Source: Planococcus sp. MER TA 32b
GTDB taxonomy: Bacteria > Bacillota > Bacilli > Bacillales_A > Planococcaceae
Direction: 5' to 3'
Length of the DNA stretch: 64,000 nucleotides
NCBI GenBank assembly: GCA_023715185.1
Contig: JAMCAN010000001.1
Location: 1,860,001-1,924,000, forward strand
A program made the translations under genes and the position numbers. The notes below the pieces were generated by a model. The model saw only the letters and a program-made list of their open reading frames with translations, was not told the origin of the DNA and ran no database searches. The first letter of the stretch is position 1. Every line of letters starts with the position of its first letter. Positions 34,963-44,128 of this stretch are shown piece by piece.

Positions 34963-36051
34963 TTATTCGAATGTAATTTTCGCTACTGTGTCTTTGTCCA
35001 GCTTTTTGATGACTTCGATGATCAGCTTGACTGCGTTTTCGTAGTCGTCGCGGTGAAGGATGCCTGCATGTGAGTGGATATAGCGGGTTGCTACTCCAAT
35101 TGACAAGGCTGGAACGCCGTTCGCCGTCAAGTGGATCGAGCCGGCGTCAGTGCCGCCGCCTGCAATCGTTTCGAACTGGTACGGGATGCCCGCTTCTTCC
35201 GCTGTATCAACAACGAGTTCACGCAAGCCGCGGTGAGATACCATGGAAGCGTCAAAGAGAAGAATTTGTGGCCCATCGCCCATTTTGCTGTTGGATTCCT
35301 GAGCTGTGATCCCAGGAGTGTCGCCGGCGATGCCCACGTCCACTGCAAATCCGATATCCGGCTGGATTTTCGCTGTCGCTGTTTTCGCGCCGCGAAGTCC
35401 GACTTCTTCCTGGACAGTTCCTACGCCGTAAACGACGTTCGGGTGATCCTGGCCTTTAAGGCCTTTCAATACATCGATTGCGATTGCGCAGCCGATACGG
35501 TTATCCCATGCTTTCGCCAATAGGAATTTTTCGTTTGTCATAGCCTGGAATTCGAAATAAGGCGTTACCATATCACCTGGTGTAATACCCCATTCTTTAA
35601 CTTCGTCGCGTGAAGACGCACCGATATCGATGAACATGTCTTTGATCTCAACAGGTTTTTTACGTGCTTCAGGTGACAGGATATGCGGTGGTTTAGAACC
35701 GATTACGCCTGTGATTTCCTTACCGCTGCGTGTAGTGATGGTTACGCGCTGCGCCAGCATGACCTGGTTCCACCATCCGCCGACAGTCTGGAATTTAAGG
35801 AATCCTTTATCGTCGATCTGGGAAATCATGAAGCCTACTTCATCAAGGTGGCCGGCGACCATGATTTTCGGTCCGTCCGCTTGCCCTTCTTTTTTAGCGA
35901 TCAGGCTTCCCAGCCCGTCCGTTTCAATCGAGTCGGCAAAAGGCGCTATGTATTTCTTCATGACTTCGCGCGATTGGCGTTCATTGCCTGGAATACCGTT
36001 TGCATCAGTCAAATCTTTCAACATTTGGAGCGTTTCGTCTAATTTTACCAT
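34963..36051 (-). CDS. ysdC: M42 family glutamyl/aminopeptidase (YsdC-like)
   Basis: A 362-residue co-catalytic metallopeptidase that trims N-terminal residues from peptides. Metal and catalytic residues are visible: GHLDEVGF (His and Asp), AWDNRIG (bridging Asp), [12 protein letters not shown] (catalytic Glu pair), [10 protein letters not shown] and the C-terminal [14 protein letters not shown]. Family members form large tetrahedral dodecamers. A cysteine-free cytosolic protein with no signal peptide. Confidence 0.94.
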   Translation of the reverse strand: MVKLDETLQMLKDLTDANGIPGNERQSREVMKKYIAPFADSIETDGLGSLIAKKEGQADGPKIMVAGHLDEVGFMISQIDDKGFLKFQTVGGWWNQVMLAQRVTITTRSGKEITGVIGSKPPHILSPEARKKPVEIKDMFIDIGASSRDEVKEWGITPGDMVTPYFEFQAMTNEKFLLAKAWDNRIGCAIAIDVLKGLKGQDHPNVVYGVGTVQEEVGLRGAKTATAKIQPDIGFAVDVGIAGDTPGITAQESNSKMGDGPQILLFDASMVSHRGLRELVVDTAEEAGIPYQFETIAGGGTDAGSIHLTANGVPALSIGVATRYIHSHAGILHRDDYENAVKLIIEVIKKLDKDTVAKITFE

Positions 36052-36131
36052 TTATTTCGACCTCCTAAATAATCACACTTCTCCATTATAAATGAACCTG
36101 CGTATATTTTCAAAAAATTCATCTGACAGAA

Positions 36132-36617
36132 TTAATACCCATCCTTCTGGCGGTCGTAATTCTTCTGGTTTTTCGCAACATACGCTTCCAATACTTCCTC
36201 GTAGCTGAATCCTAATATGTCGGCAATCGTTCCATAACAGCTCCACACCGTCTGGTATGTCGACATCGAATGCTTCTCGAGAAATTCCAGTATGCTTTTA
36301 TTTGTCTTCAGAAAGATTCCGGTCAGGTCCTGCTCACTTAATGGTGCCGGCCATTCCTTCAGCATATTCAAATCCTTTTCAATTCCTAGGGACAATAAAA
36401 AATGGATGGAATCCACATATTCTTCCAGAATCACTTCGCGTTCCGATGGTCCTTTACCGCTCCAGAACTTGAAAGCCCGGGTTTCGTTTGCCAGCTCAGC
36501 AAGTTCGACAAGGAGCGCAAGCCCTTTTTTCTCAAACAGATCCCCTTCCGCTGAATTGTTTGTCTGGATATAACGGTCCAATTCTTCCTGCATGGTGAAT
36601 AATTTCTCTAAATTCAT
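36132..36617 (-). CDS. dut: dUTP diphosphatase, dimeric all-alpha family
   Basis: Hydrolyses dUTP to dUMP, preventing uracil incorporation into DNA. The 161 residues have the dimeric dUTPase/MazG-like helical motif with paired acidic residues (LLVELAELANETRAFKFW; EEYVDSIHFLLSLGIE). The ATG at 36617 was chosen over 36638 because AAGGAGG lies directly upstream. It is divergent from ysdB, and its promoter region overlaps the sigma-W promoter of that gene. Confidence 0.9.
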   Translation of the reverse strand: MNLEKLFTMQEELDRYIQTNNSAEGDLFEKKGLALLVELAELANETRAFKFWSGKGPSEREVILEEYVDSIHFLLSLGIEKDLNMLKEWPAPLSEQDLTGIFLKTNKSILEFLEKHSMSTYQTVWSCYGTIADILGFSYEEVLEAYVAKNQKNYDRQKDGY

Positions 36618-36645
36618 AAGAATCCTCCTTTTTTTCAATAAATCT

Positions 36646-36671
36646 TGAAACCATAATTCTTTATGTCCGTA
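36646..36671 (+). promoter_or_regulatory. Sigma-W promoter of ysdB
   Basis: TGAAAC (36646-36651), exactly 16 bp, then CGTA (36668-36671): the hallmark sigma-W ECF promoter. ysdB belongs to the sigma-W regulon in B. subtilis. It lies about 40 bp before the ATG. Confidence 0.85.
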
Positions 36672-36709
36672 TTATACATGACGACCACTTTTCCAAGGGG
36701 GTATTTTGC

Positions 36710-37102
36710 ATGGCCATCATTATCCGTTTCATTGTTATTGCATTAATTATATATCTATTCTATCGTTTATTGCGCTATGTATTCGACCCGAAACGAAAAT
36801 TCGATGCGGCGGTCGAAAGTAAAACTTATTATTTTTATGACGATGTCCAGAATGTGCGCAAAAACTTTTATATCACATTGCGCGGCGCGATTTTTGAGGG
36901 TGAAAAATACCTGGGCACCACCGATGACGCGTTTGAAGTGGTTTCAATTTTCGTTTGGGCAGAAGATCCTGCTCTGCTGCAAGGTTTCACAAAAGAGGAT
37001 TTCCACTTTCTCGAAAAGGAAATCCACATGAACTATCCTAATGCCACTATCAACTGGAAAAATCCGATTGAACAATTGATGAAAAGCGAAACTGGCGCTT
37101 AA
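36710..37102 (+). CDS. ysdB: YsdB-like protein, envelope-stress (sigma-W) regulon
   Basis: A 130-residue protein with one N-terminal membrane anchor (IIIRFIVIALIIYLFYRLL) followed by a soluble domain (KTYYFYDDVQNVRKNFYITL and WKNPIEQLMK). The function is unknown. A ribosome site AAGGGGG precedes the ATG, and a sigma-W promoter lies upstream, so induction by cell-wall antibiotics and alkali is expected. Its end overlaps the stop of convergent ysdA by 4 bp. Confidence 0.88.
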   Translation: MAIIIRFIVIALIIYLFYRLLRYVFDPKRKFDAAVESKTYYFYDDVQNVRKNFYITLRGAIFEGEKYLGTTDDAFEVVSIFVWAEDPALLQGFTKEDFHFLEKEIHMNYPNATINWKNPIEQLMKSETGA

Positions 37103-37377
37103 CGAAGCCCAGCTTCAGTATAAAGCCAAACGAGCAGCGCTGCCTGAAGCAACGCCAGCATAAGGAAACCGATCCGGAAGTTCGTGTGCTTTGTTTTGTG
37201 GCGGAACGCCATCATGCCGATATAGGCGCCGATCCCTCCGCCGAACAAAGCGACTCTCCAAAGGTTTTTTTCCGGAATCCGCTGGCCCCGCTTCTGCGCC
37301 TGCCGTTTATCGATTTTCATCATTATGAATGCCATCAGGGATAAAATAGCGATATAAGCGGAAATTACAATAAACAT
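37099..37377 (-). CDS. ysdA: DUF1294 membrane protein (YsdA-like)
   Basis: A 92-residue membrane protein of the DUF1294 family, with the characteristic MKIDKRQAQKRGQRIPEKNLW then LFGGGIGAYIGM, FRHKTKH and a final hydrophobic segment (FLMLALLQAALLVWLY). It is often located near infC-rplT, as here. The function is unknown. It converges on ysdB with a 4-bp overlap. Confidence 0.9.
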   Translation of the reverse strand: MFIVISAYIAILSLMAFIMMKIDKRQAQKRGQRIPEKNLWRVALFGGGIGAYIGMMAFRHKTKHTNFRIGFLMLALLQAALLVWLYTEAGLR

Positions 37378-37392
37378 ATTTATTCCTCCATG

Positions 37393-37426
37393 AAAAAAGA
37401 CTGGCGAATGATCGCCAGTCTTTTTT
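37393..37426. terminator. Terminator of infC-rpmI-rplT
   Basis: AAAAAAGACTGGCG and CGCCAGTCTTTTTT around a 6-nt loop. The stem is strong and T-runs occur on both strands. It lies between rplT and ysdA. Confidence 0.92.
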
Positions 37427-37436
37427 GTGCATAATC

Positions 37437-37796
37437 TTATTTGTTCAATGCTTTTTTAGCTTGGTCAGCCAGTGCTGTGAATGCAGCTGCATCAGATACA
37501 GCGATTTCAGCCAGCATTTTGCGGTTGATGTCGATGCCGGCAACTTTCAAACCGTTCATTAGACGGCTGTAAGAGATGTCGTTCAAACGAGCTGCTGCGT
37601 TGATACGAGTGATCCACAATCTGCGGAAGTCACGTTTTTTGTTGCGACGGTCACGGTAAGCATAGTTACCTGACTTCATCACCTGTTGGTTTGCTACTTT
37701 GAAAAGGATGTGCTTCGCACCATAATAACCTTTTGCTAATTTAATGACCTTTTTACGACGCTGGCGCGTCACTGTTCCACCTTTTACGCGTGGCAT
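37437..37796 (-). CDS. rplT: 50S ribosomal protein L20
   Basis: A 119-residue primary-assembly protein of the large subunit, which also represses this operon by binding its leader. Starts [29 protein letters not shown] and has the [11 protein letters not shown] core. It is the usual length and is the last gene of infC-rpmI-rplT. Confidence 0.98.
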   Translation of the reverse strand: MPRVKGGTVTRQRRKKVIKLAKGYYGAKHILFKVANQQVMKSGNYAYRDRRNKKRDFRRLWITRINAAARLNDISYSRLMNGLKVAGIDINRKMLAEIAVSDAAAFTALADQAKKALNK

Positions 37797-37846
37797 AATA
37801 CATTACCTCCTGCTTGAATATAAAGAATTCGATTTTTTGTTCGTTT

Positions 37847-38047
37847 TTATTTCATGTTGTAGATCAAAGATTTAATGCGTTTCAAATCGCCTGAAGATAC
37901 GAGTTTCCCTTTACGGAGTTTACGCTTTTGCTTAGTCGATTTGTTTGCAAATAAGTGGCTTGTGTGTGAACGATTGCGTTTTACTTTACCAGTTCCAGTT
38001 TTCTTGAAACGTTTTGACGCACCGCTATGGCTTTTCATTTTCGGCAT
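37847..38047 (-). CDS. rpmI: 50S ribosomal protein L35
   Basis: A 66-residue basic protein beginning [20 protein letters not shown], with the [19 protein letters not shown] signature. Middle gene of infC-rpmI-rplT. Confidence 0.98.
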   Translation of the reverse strand: MPKMKSHSGASKRFKKTGTGKVKRNRSHTSHLFANKSTKQKRKLRKGKLVSSGDLKRIKSLIYNMK

Positions 38048-38075
38048 TTCGAGTTCCTCCTAAACAATTGTACTG

Positions 38076-38597
38076 TTATTCTTTTTCGTTGACTGGAGCC
38101 AGCATCAAGAACATGCTGCGTCCGTCCATTTTAGGGCGCTGTTCAACCGTCGCAACTTCTTTGCAAGCTTCAGCGAAGCGTTCAAGTACACGTTGTCCGA
38201 TTTCCTTGTGCGTGATCGCACGGCCTTTAAAACGGATTGAAGCTTTGACTTTGTCGCCTTTTTCAAGGAACTTGATCGCGTTCCGAAGCTTCGTGTTGAA
38301 GTCGTGGTCGTCGATCCCAGGGCTCAAACGAACCTCTTTCACTACGATGACTTTTTGATTCTTGCGAATCTCACGTTCCTTCTTCTGCTGCTCAAACTTG
38401 AACTTACCATGGTCCATGATGCGGGCAACCGGCGGCTTAGCTTGAGGAGCCACAAGAACCAGATCCAAGTTGACACGACCTGCAATTTCTAGGGCTTCGT
38501 TGCGCGTTTTAATGCCGAGCTGTTCACCATTTTGATCAATAACCCGTAATTCCCGTGCACGAATGCCTTCGTTTACATTACTGTCTTTGCTAATAAT
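38076..38597 (-). CDS. infC: Translation initiation factor IF-3
   Basis: Binds the 30S subunit and checks the start codon and initiator tRNA. Full length is 173 residues if translation starts at ATT 38597; protein from there reads [12 protein letters not shown]. This AUU start, typical of infC autocontrol, is missed by standard gene callers, which begin at TTG 38468 and lose 43 residues. GGAGGTGG lies 6 bp upstream of the chosen ATT. The domains are N-terminal ([13 protein letters not shown]) and C-terminal ([19 protein letters not shown]). First gene of the operon. Confidence 0.95.
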   Translation of the reverse strand: MISKDSNVNEGIRARELRVIDQNGEQLGIKTRNEALEIAGRVNLDLVLVAPQAKPPVARIMDHGKFKFEQQKKEREIRKNQKVIVVKEVRLSPGIDDHDFNTKLRNAIKFLEKGDKVKASIRFKGRAITHKEIGQRVLERFAEACKEVATVEQRPKMDGRSMFLMLAPVNEKE

Positions 38598-38599
38598 AA

Positions 38600-38822
38600 T
38601 CCACCTCCGGATAGTGTTGCGAATAGCTTAAAATGCGTAACCGACCATGTCGGCTTACAGGTTCCGATCCAAAGAAAAAGCGGATGGACCTCGTTCGGCC
38701 CACCCGCAATTTATGACAGCACGCCGCAGCGTGAAAAAGTCAAATCGTGTCTACCTGCCAACATTTGGTCGATCAGGTGAGAAGCGGGTGCTCCTGCTTG
38801 CACATATAAGTATTCTATAACC
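38600..38822 (-). promoter_or_regulatory. Leader RNA of infC-rpmI-rplT (L20-type, attenuator)
   Basis: About 220 nt of untranslated leader between the promoter and infC. It contains a strong terminator: GCGGGTGGGCC and GGTCCATCCGC followed by TTTTTCTTT (38671-38707). In Bacillus this operon is repressed by L20, which promotes termination in the leader, and the layout here agrees. The L20-binding motif itself was not matched base by base. Confidence 0.82.
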
Positions 38823-38828
38823 TTATCT

Positions 38829-38857
38829 ATAATACCACGCGCATATAGACGTGTCAA
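38829..38857 (-). promoter_or_regulatory. Sigma-A promoter of infC-rpmI-rplT
   Basis: On the minus strand -35 TTGACA (38852-38857) and -10 TATTAT (38829-38834) are separated by 17 bp, placing the start near 38822. Confidence 0.9.
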
Positions 38858-38899
38858 CAAACTTAATAATAATAGTTGAAGTAATAATCGATTATAGTC

Positions 38900-39025
38900 G
38901 ATATTCCGCAAAAGATCTTCGCTTTCCAGCGGGCTCCCGCCCAATCCTCCTCGTCCGCTGCGCTCCCTGCGGTGTATCGGTCGAATCGCTAAGCCGCAGG
39001 AGTCTTCGCTCTTTTGCTCCATATC
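38900..39025 (+). repeat. Repeat A4 with H-like interior
   Basis: Starts GATATTCCGCAAAAG and ends CTTTTGCTCCATATC. The interior (CCTCCTCGTCCGCTGCGCTC, CCTGCGG, GTATCGGTCG, CTAAGCCGCAGGAGTC) is shared with A6 and resembles the H repeats. D2 follows 10 bp later. It lies between the infC promoter and the thrS 3' end. Confidence 0.82.
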
Positions 39026-39035
39026 TCTAGTGAGT

Positions 39036-39207
39036 TCTCTTAGCAAAGCAGCGGCTCAGGAGCAGTCGTATGCCGACTGAGAAAAGAAGAGTGCTTTCCT
39101 CTGCTTATTGCGGGAGCTAAGGTGCGCCATACAAAGATGGCGCATCCTTTGCGACGAGCAGTGCGCAGGAGCATAATCTTTGCACTGTCCTAAGCGCCGA
39201 AGCGTTA
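39036..39207 (+). repeat. Repeat D2
   Basis: Homologous over about 170 bp to D1 (in the opposite orientation): TCTCTTAGCAAAG, GCTCAGGAGCAG, GCTTATTGCGGGAGC, GGTGCGCCAT/ATGGCGCATCC stem, CTTTGCGACGAGCAGTGC, AGCATAATCTTTGCACTGTCC. The stem loop between the two E-motif halves keeps pairing although the bases differ from D1. It lies 25 bp beyond the thrS stop. Confidence 0.82.
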
Positions 39208-39232
39208 CATATGGAATGTCTATAGTTTAACC

Positions 39233-41161
39233 TTATCGAAGTTCTCCCTTGATCATCGACAAGAAGTCTTCAAACGGCATGCTTTCCGACTTCTGCTCAC
39301 CGTATTTACGGACGTTGACAGAACCGTCTTCCAGCTCTTTATCACCAAGAACAAGCATATAAGGAACTTTCTGCATTTGAGCTTCGCGGATCTTGTAGCC
39401 CAGTTTTTCATCGCGCCCGTCTATATCGACACGCAGTTTATGTGCCTGCAGTTTTTCCTTCACTTCATTCGCATAGTCGCTGTGGACATCGAGTGATACC
39501 GGGATGATTTCCACTTGGACCGGCGCCAGCCAAGTCGGGAATGCACCTTTATATTCTTCGATCAGGAATGCGACAAAGCGCTCCATAGTCGAAACGACTC
39601 CGCGGTGGATAACAACCGGACGGTGCTGTTTGCCGTCTTCTCCGATATAGGAAAGGTCGAAGCGTTCAGGCAACAGGAAATCAAGCTGTACTGTAGAAAG
39701 AGTCTCTTCTTTGCCGAGCGCAGTTTTCACCTGTACATCCAATTTCGGTCCGTAGAATGCCGCTTCCCCTTCCGCTTCCACATAATCCAAGCCCATTTCG
39801 TCCATCGCTTCCTTCAGCATGGATTGAGCGCGTTCCCACATGGCATCGTCATCGAAGTATTTTTCTTTGTCTTCCGGATCACGGTAGGATACGCGGAATG
39901 AATAATCTTTGATGTCGAAATCTTTATAGACTTCCACCACCAGATTGACGACACGTTTGAATTCGTCCTTGATCTGGTCAGGTCTCACGAATAAATGCGC
40001 ATCGTTCAACGTCATGCCGCGAACACGCTGCAATCCTGATAAAGCGCCGGACATTTCGTAACGGTGCATTGTGCCAAGTTCCGCAATGCGGACCGGCATC
40101 TGGCGGTAGGAATGGATGCCCTGCTTGAAAATCATCATGTGGTGCGGGCAGTTCATCGGACGAAGCACAAGGTCTTCGTTGTCCATGCTCATGACCGGGA
40201 ACATATCTTCCTGGTAATGGTCCCAGTGTCCGCTTGTCTTATATAGATCGACGCTGCCAAGAACCGGCGTATAGACGTGGTCATAGCCCAGGCGTTCTTC
40301 TTTATCGACGATATAGCGCTCGATGATGCGGCGGATTGTTGCGCCTTTCGGCAGCCACATCGGCAATCCCTGGCCGACTTTCTGTGAATTCATGAACAGG
40401 TTCAATTCCTTGCCGATTTTACGGTGATCGCGTTCTTTCGCTTCTTCCAGCATTTCAAGATGCGCTTTCAGGTCTTCTTTTTTGAAGAACGCAGTACCGT
40501 AAATGCGCTGCAGCATTTTATTGTCGCTGTCGCCTCTCCAGTATGCACCGGCAACGCTCAGTAATTTGAATTCTTTCAGCTTGCCTGTTGCCGGAACGTG
40601 GATGCCGCGGCAAAGGTCGAAAAAGTCGCCTTGTTCGTAGATTGATACTTGCTCATCTTCCGGAATCGCTTCAAGCAGCTCCAGTTTGTAAGGATCCTCG
40701 ATCGCAGCAAAGCGTTTTTGCGCTTCAGCACGTGATACATCATGGCGCACGATTTCATGATTTTCACCGATGATTTTCTTCATTTCCTTCTCGATTTTCG
40801 GAAGGTCTTCAGAAGTGATCGGCGATTCTGTATCGATATCGTAGTAGAAACCATTTTCAATCACAGGGCCGACGCCAAGCTTCGCGTCCGGGTAAAGGCG
40901 TTTAACTGCCTGTGCCAATAAATGCGCTGTGCTGTGGCGCAGGATTTCGAGCGCTTCATCGGAATCCGCTGTGATGATCGCGATGTCTCCATCTTCGTTC
41001 AGTGGCGCTTTCAAATCAACAAGGCGGTCGCCGAGTTTTCCAGCCAGCGCTTTTTTGCGAAGTCCAGGGCTGATTGATTGGGCCACATCTTCAGTTGTAG
41101 TGCCCCGTTCGAACTCCTTCACGGCCCCGTCCGGGAATTTCAAATTGATCATGTCTGACAT
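39233..41161 (-). CDS. thrS: Threonyl-tRNA synthetase
   Basis: A class II synthetase charging tRNA-Thr. The 642 residues have an N-terminal TGS domain (1-62), the editing N2 domain ([21 protein letters not shown], with the HxxxH motif), the catalytic core with zinc ligands in [10 protein letters not shown], motif 2 [20 protein letters not shown], and motif 3 [11 protein letters not shown]. The anticodon domain is C-terminal. Expression is set by a T-box and the leader also contains repeats F4/F5. No terminator was seen at its 3' end. Confidence 0.97.
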   Translation of the reverse strand: MSDMINLKFPDGAVKEFERGTTTEDVAQSISPGLRKKALAGKLGDRLVDLKAPLNEDGDIAIITADSDEALEILRHSTAHLLAQAVKRLYPDAKLGVGPVIENGFYYDIDTESPITSEDLPKIEKEMKKIIGENHEIVRHDVSRAEAQKRFAAIEDPYKLELLEAIPEDEQVSIYEQGDFFDLCRGIHVPATGKLKEFKLLSVAGAYWRGDSDNKMLQRIYGTAFFKKEDLKAHLEMLEEAKERDHRKIGKELNLFMNSQKVGQGLPMWLPKGATIRRIIERYIVDKEERLGYDHVYTPVLGSVDLYKTSGHWDHYQEDMFPVMSMDNEDLVLRPMNCPHHMMIFKQGIHSYRQMPVRIAELGTMHRYEMSGALSGLQRVRGMTLNDAHLFVRPDQIKDEFKRVVNLVVEVYKDFDIKDYSFRVSYRDPEDKEKYFDDDAMWERAQSMLKEAMDEMGLDYVEAEGEAAFYGPKLDVQVKTALGKEETLSTVQLDFLLPERFDLSYIGEDGKQHRPVVIHRGVVSTMERFVAFLIEEYKGAFPTWLAPVQVEIIPVSLDVHSDYANEVKEKLQAHKLRVDIDGRDEKLGYKIREAQMQKVPYMLVLGDKELEDGSVNVRKYGEQKSESMPFEDFLSMIKGELR

Positions 41162-41229
41162 AGCAATCTCTCCTTTTGATGTTTTACTAGTTTACCAGTT
41201 TCACAGGGTCTGAACTGGCGCTCTTTTTT

Positions 41230-41472
41230 AGATCCAGCTCCAAGAGCCTGCTTCTCGGGACATAAGCCACTTCGTGTCCAGTCTCCAGTGCCTAGCTCTT
41301 CGGGATATAAGTCAAACCAGCTGCGCGGCAGAGAGCGCCACTACGCTGGTTCGTCTTATACCTGTCAGAGCTAAACAGGCACTTTCGCTTTTCGAGGCTG
41401 TGCGGCTGAAAACATGCCGCTTCGCCAAATCGTCTTATGCCTGTCGAAGCAGAACGGCTCTTTCCGCTTTTC
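41230..41472 (+). repeat. Repeat F5, split by F4
   Basis: The left half (GATCCAGCTCC, CTTCTCGGGACATAAGCCAC, 41231-41274) and right half (AGGCTGTGCGGCTG, GCCGCTTCGCC, CTTATGCCTGTCG, 41395-41472) rejoin into a normal F element, colinear with F2. The F4 insertion lies between the halves. It is in the thrS leader between the T-box terminator and the start codon. Confidence 0.72.
41275..41394 (+). repeat. Repeat F4 nested in F5
   Basis: A full F element (TGTCCAGTCTCC, AGCTCTTCGGGATATAAG, CTTATACCTGTCAGAGCT, GGCACTTTCGCTTTTCG). TTCG occurs both just before it (41271-41274) and at its end (41391-41394), consistent with a 4-bp target-site duplication. This is direct evidence that the family has moved. 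Confidence 0.72.
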
Positions 41473-41477
41473 AACGC

Positions 41478-41743
41478 AAAAAAGCCCCATCCCAAAGGGA
41501 CGAAGCTTACTTCGTGGTTCCACCCTTCTTCTGTCCCAATCAGTAAACCGAAAGGAACGAAGCTCTGCATCGGCTAACGGGCCGGTTGCCGGCAGCTGCT
41601 AATCTAAATGGTTCACAGCTGCTGCTCGGAGGCGGTAAATGGAATGCCGTTTCTTAAGAAGCTTTCAGCCTGGGCTTCTCTCTCTGGAAGTCGTGCAATC
41701 CATTATTGTCCTCGTCGTCGCATTTAAAATCTTATTTCGATTA
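41478..41743 (-). promoter_or_regulatory. T-box leader of thrS
   Basis: On the minus strand the T-box core AAGGGTGGAACCACG lies at 41513-41527, followed by the terminator stem CTTCGTCCCTTTGGGATGGGGC and a T-run (41478-41506). Stem I-type structure lies upstream. Low charged tRNA-Thr should release read-through into thrS. Confidence 0.92.
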
Positions 41744-41748
41744 AATTC

Positions 41749-41777
41749 ACTATAAACCGAAAGCATCTAAATTGCAA
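41749..41777 (-). promoter_or_regulatory. Promoter of thrS
   Basis: -35 TTGCAA (41772-41777) and -10 TATAGT (41749-41754) with a 17-bp spacer on the minus strand, immediately ahead of the T-box. It lies 43 bp past the dnaI stop. Confidence 0.7.
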
Positions 41778-41819
41778 TCACTGTAAATAAATTGCATTTA
41801 AAATGGGCTCACAAAATGT

Positions 41820-42755
41820 TTAATTCCGCCAATTGCGGCCGTCCATCTTCACAGGGTTCGTCAATGCGCGAATCCGTTCCATAACGCGTGCCGCTTTCAA
41901 ATCCTCTTTTTCGCCACGCTGAGAATAAGTGAGGTGATGCTGAAGTTCGGAGTAGCTGAAATTAGAAGTCATGAACGTCGGAAGCTTTTCAGCCATACGG
42001 TAATGAAGGATGGTGCCCAGCACTTCATCCCGCGTCCAGCTCGACATCGCTTCCGCTCCAATGTCATCCAGCATCAGGACATCCGCCTTTTTAACGTAGT
42101 CCACTTTTTCCTGCAGCGTCTGGTCGCCGATGGCCTGCTTCATTTCACGCATGAATTCGGGCACGAAGACCAGAACCGATTTGACGTTAATTTCCGCCAG
42201 CTCATTTGCCACCGCACTTAGGAGATAGGATTTGCCTACGCCGAATTTGCCGTGGAAAAACAATCCTTTTTCCGGCAGATTATCCGGTCCCGTTGCCTGA
42301 TCCAGAAATGCGCCGACTGCCCGGAATGCTTCCATCCGGCTGTCATCCGCTTCGAAATCGGACAGCGTCGCCTGCATAACTTCTTTGGGCATGTACATGC
42401 TGTGGATCAGAGAGCTTGCGCGGCGTTTATTGTCATAGGCATTTTTTGACTTACATGGCGTATAAGCGATGCCGATCGTATTGCGCTCCAAAACCAGATT
42501 CGGTTCAAAGCCTTTCAGATGATTGATGCAGCCATCCAGGCTAGGGCATTTATTGCAATCATGCGATTGGTCGATGTACTCATATAATTTGTGCATGCCG
42601 CGGTCGACGATGCTTTTATCGATTTCAGATGCATGTTCCTCAAGAAAATTCTGGACACCAGGGTTCTCCAGCACTTCCTTGCGCATATCATTGTAACGCT
42701 CTGAAAAAGCCGGTGCATTGACAACCCGTTTTAAGGTTTCCCGTATCGGTTCCAT
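41820..42755 (-). CDS. dnaI: Primosomal protein DnaI (helicase loader)
   Basis: An AAA+ ATPase that loads the replicative helicase DnaC with DnaB and DnaD. The 311 residues have an N-terminal helicase-binding domain with a zinc motif (CNKCPSLDGCINHLKGF, about residues 65-81), Walker A GKFGVGKSYLLSA (about 170), Walker B VLMLDDIGAEAMSSW and the C-terminal sensor. It abuts dnaB (stop and start adjacent) in the nrdR-dnaB-dnaI operon. Confidence 0.95.
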   Translation of the reverse strand: MEPIRETLKRVVNAPAFSERYNDMRKEVLENPGVQNFLEEHASEIDKSIVDRGMHKLYEYIDQSHDCNKCPSLDGCINHLKGFEPNLVLERNTIGIAYTPCKSKNAYDNKRRASSLIHSMYMPKEVMQATLSDFEADDSRMEAFRAVGAFLDQATGPDNLPEKGLFFHGKFGVGKSYLLSAVANELAEINVKSVLVFVPEFMREMKQAIGDQTLQEKVDYVKKADVLMLDDIGAEAMSSWTRDEVLGTILHYRMAEKLPTFMTSNFSYSELQHHLTYSQRGEKEDLKAARVMERIRALTNPVKMDGRNWRN

Positions 42756-44117
42756 TTAATCACCCTTCCCTTTTTTCAAAGCAAGTTTCGCCAGAAGTTT
42801 TTGTTTCTCGACTTCCAGGCTTTCATTTTTCTGCGGAGCTGCTGTCTGCGGCTCGTCCTTCGTATAGAACCATTCCGGCAGCTTCTCTTCACGTACAGGC
42901 TTGCCGTTAGAACGGGACGACGATTTCGAAGCTGCAGCAGGAGATCCTTCCGACTTCCATTTCACATACTGCGCATGTTCAGTGCGCGCGAGTTCCATCG
43001 CTTCCGCAGCAGTGGAAACATTTTTACGGATCCAGTGCGATGCGATTTTTTCCACATAGCCTTTGGTCAATTTCATATCTGTCCGCAGAAGAACATACTG
43101 CAGCAGTACATTCACCACCGCCGGCTCCATGCCGTGCTGCACCACCAGATTATTGGCAAGCTGGACATCGGCGGACAAGGGCTCTTTCCCGCCGGCAATG
43201 TCCCGGAGCACATCAATCGGTGACGCGGATTCCAGGTACAGGATCAATTCTTCCTGACGGTTCTTCGGCTCAGCTTCCGGTTCAGGCGCTTTCGCCAGTA
43301 CCGGTTCCAATTTCGGCGCAGTTGTGGATACCGTCATCTTATAATAATCGGATGCGGATTTTTTAATTCCTTCTATAGTAAGACGATAATCATCTTCAAT
43401 GGCCAATAGGATCACCTTTTGCATTTCAAGCGGATCCCAGCCGTACAGGAAAGCAAGTTTGCTGATAATGTCTTTGATCGGTGCAGTCAATACGCGTTTT
43501 GGCACCAGCTGTTCAGAAAGACCCTGGTGGAGCAGACTGAAGTCAAAATCGTATTCCGCTTTATAGCCTTTTCTGGCGCGCTGCTGCATTTTTTGCGAAT
43601 CGTTGGGATAACCGGCTTTTGCATGGACCGGCTGAAAAATATCCGTGAATGTCCGTGAAACTTCTTCATATGAATCCATATCTTCCGCAGGCAGGATAAA
43701 TCGGTCCCGGACTCTGCGGTACGCGATATCACCGATCTTGCTGAACAGGAACATCGACAATAAAGGATCTGTAAAAAAGTCTTTCGGATCAAGCGGCGGA
43801 CATAATTCGTAAAGGAACGTACGTGATTCTGTTCCTTTTTTATATGTTTTCAGCAAACCGATAGCTTCCAATTGGAGCCGTGATTCGAAAATTTTGGCGA
43901 TCGGCATGCCCAACGTGTTCATCAGCGTGTAATGCGGTGTTTCATTTCTTTCCGCTTCTCCTTCCGCCCAAAGCGTCAGGTAAAGTGAAATCGCTTCAGC
44001 ACCGACCATCGGCTGATAAAGAAGCGTCAGTAATTGGCGGTCGTAATTTGAAAATGGATAAGGCAGACGGATCTTAAAAGCATCGGCCGCCTGCAACTCC
44101 TTATAGAACGCAGTCAT
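42756..44117 (-). CDS. dnaB: Replication initiation and membrane attachment protein DnaB
   Basis: A membrane-associated helicase-loading protein of 453 residues. It has the two DnaD/DnaB-type alpha-helical domains: the N-terminal winged-helix region with AISLYLTLWAEGEAE and ESRLQLEAIGLLKTY, and the C-terminal region (LANNLVVQHGMEPAVVNVLLQYVL ending with ASHWIRKN). A Ser/Arg-rich linker near residue 395 is followed by a basic tail. It follows nrdR by 11 bp. Confidence 0.93.
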   Translation of the reverse strand: MTAFYKELQAADAFKIRLPYPFSNYDRQLLTLLYQPMVGAEAISLYLTLWAEGEAERNETPHYTLMNTLGMPIAKIFESRLQLEAIGLLKTYKKGTESRTFLYELCPPLDPKDFFTDPLLSMFLFSKIGDIAYRRVRDRFILPAEDMDSYEEVSRTFTDIFQPVHAKAGYPNDSQKMQQRARKGYKAEYDFDFSLLHQGLSEQLVPKRVLTAPIKDIISKLAFLYGWDPLEMQKVILLAIEDDYRLTIEGIKKSASDYYKMTVSTTAPKLEPVLAKAPEPEAEPKNRQEELILYLESASPIDVLRDIAGGKEPLSADVQLANNLVVQHGMEPAVVNVLLQYVLLRTDMKLTKGYVEKIASHWIRKNVSTAAEAMELARTEHAQYVKWKSEGSPAAASKSSSRSNGKPVREEKLPEWFYTKDEPQTAAPQKNESLEVEKQKLLAKLALKKGKGD

Positions 44118-44128
44118 ATTTCACCGCC

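Noticed and set aside
39036..39207. Insertion sequence
   Set aside because: No transposase, no long inverted ends and no ORF; called a repeat instead.
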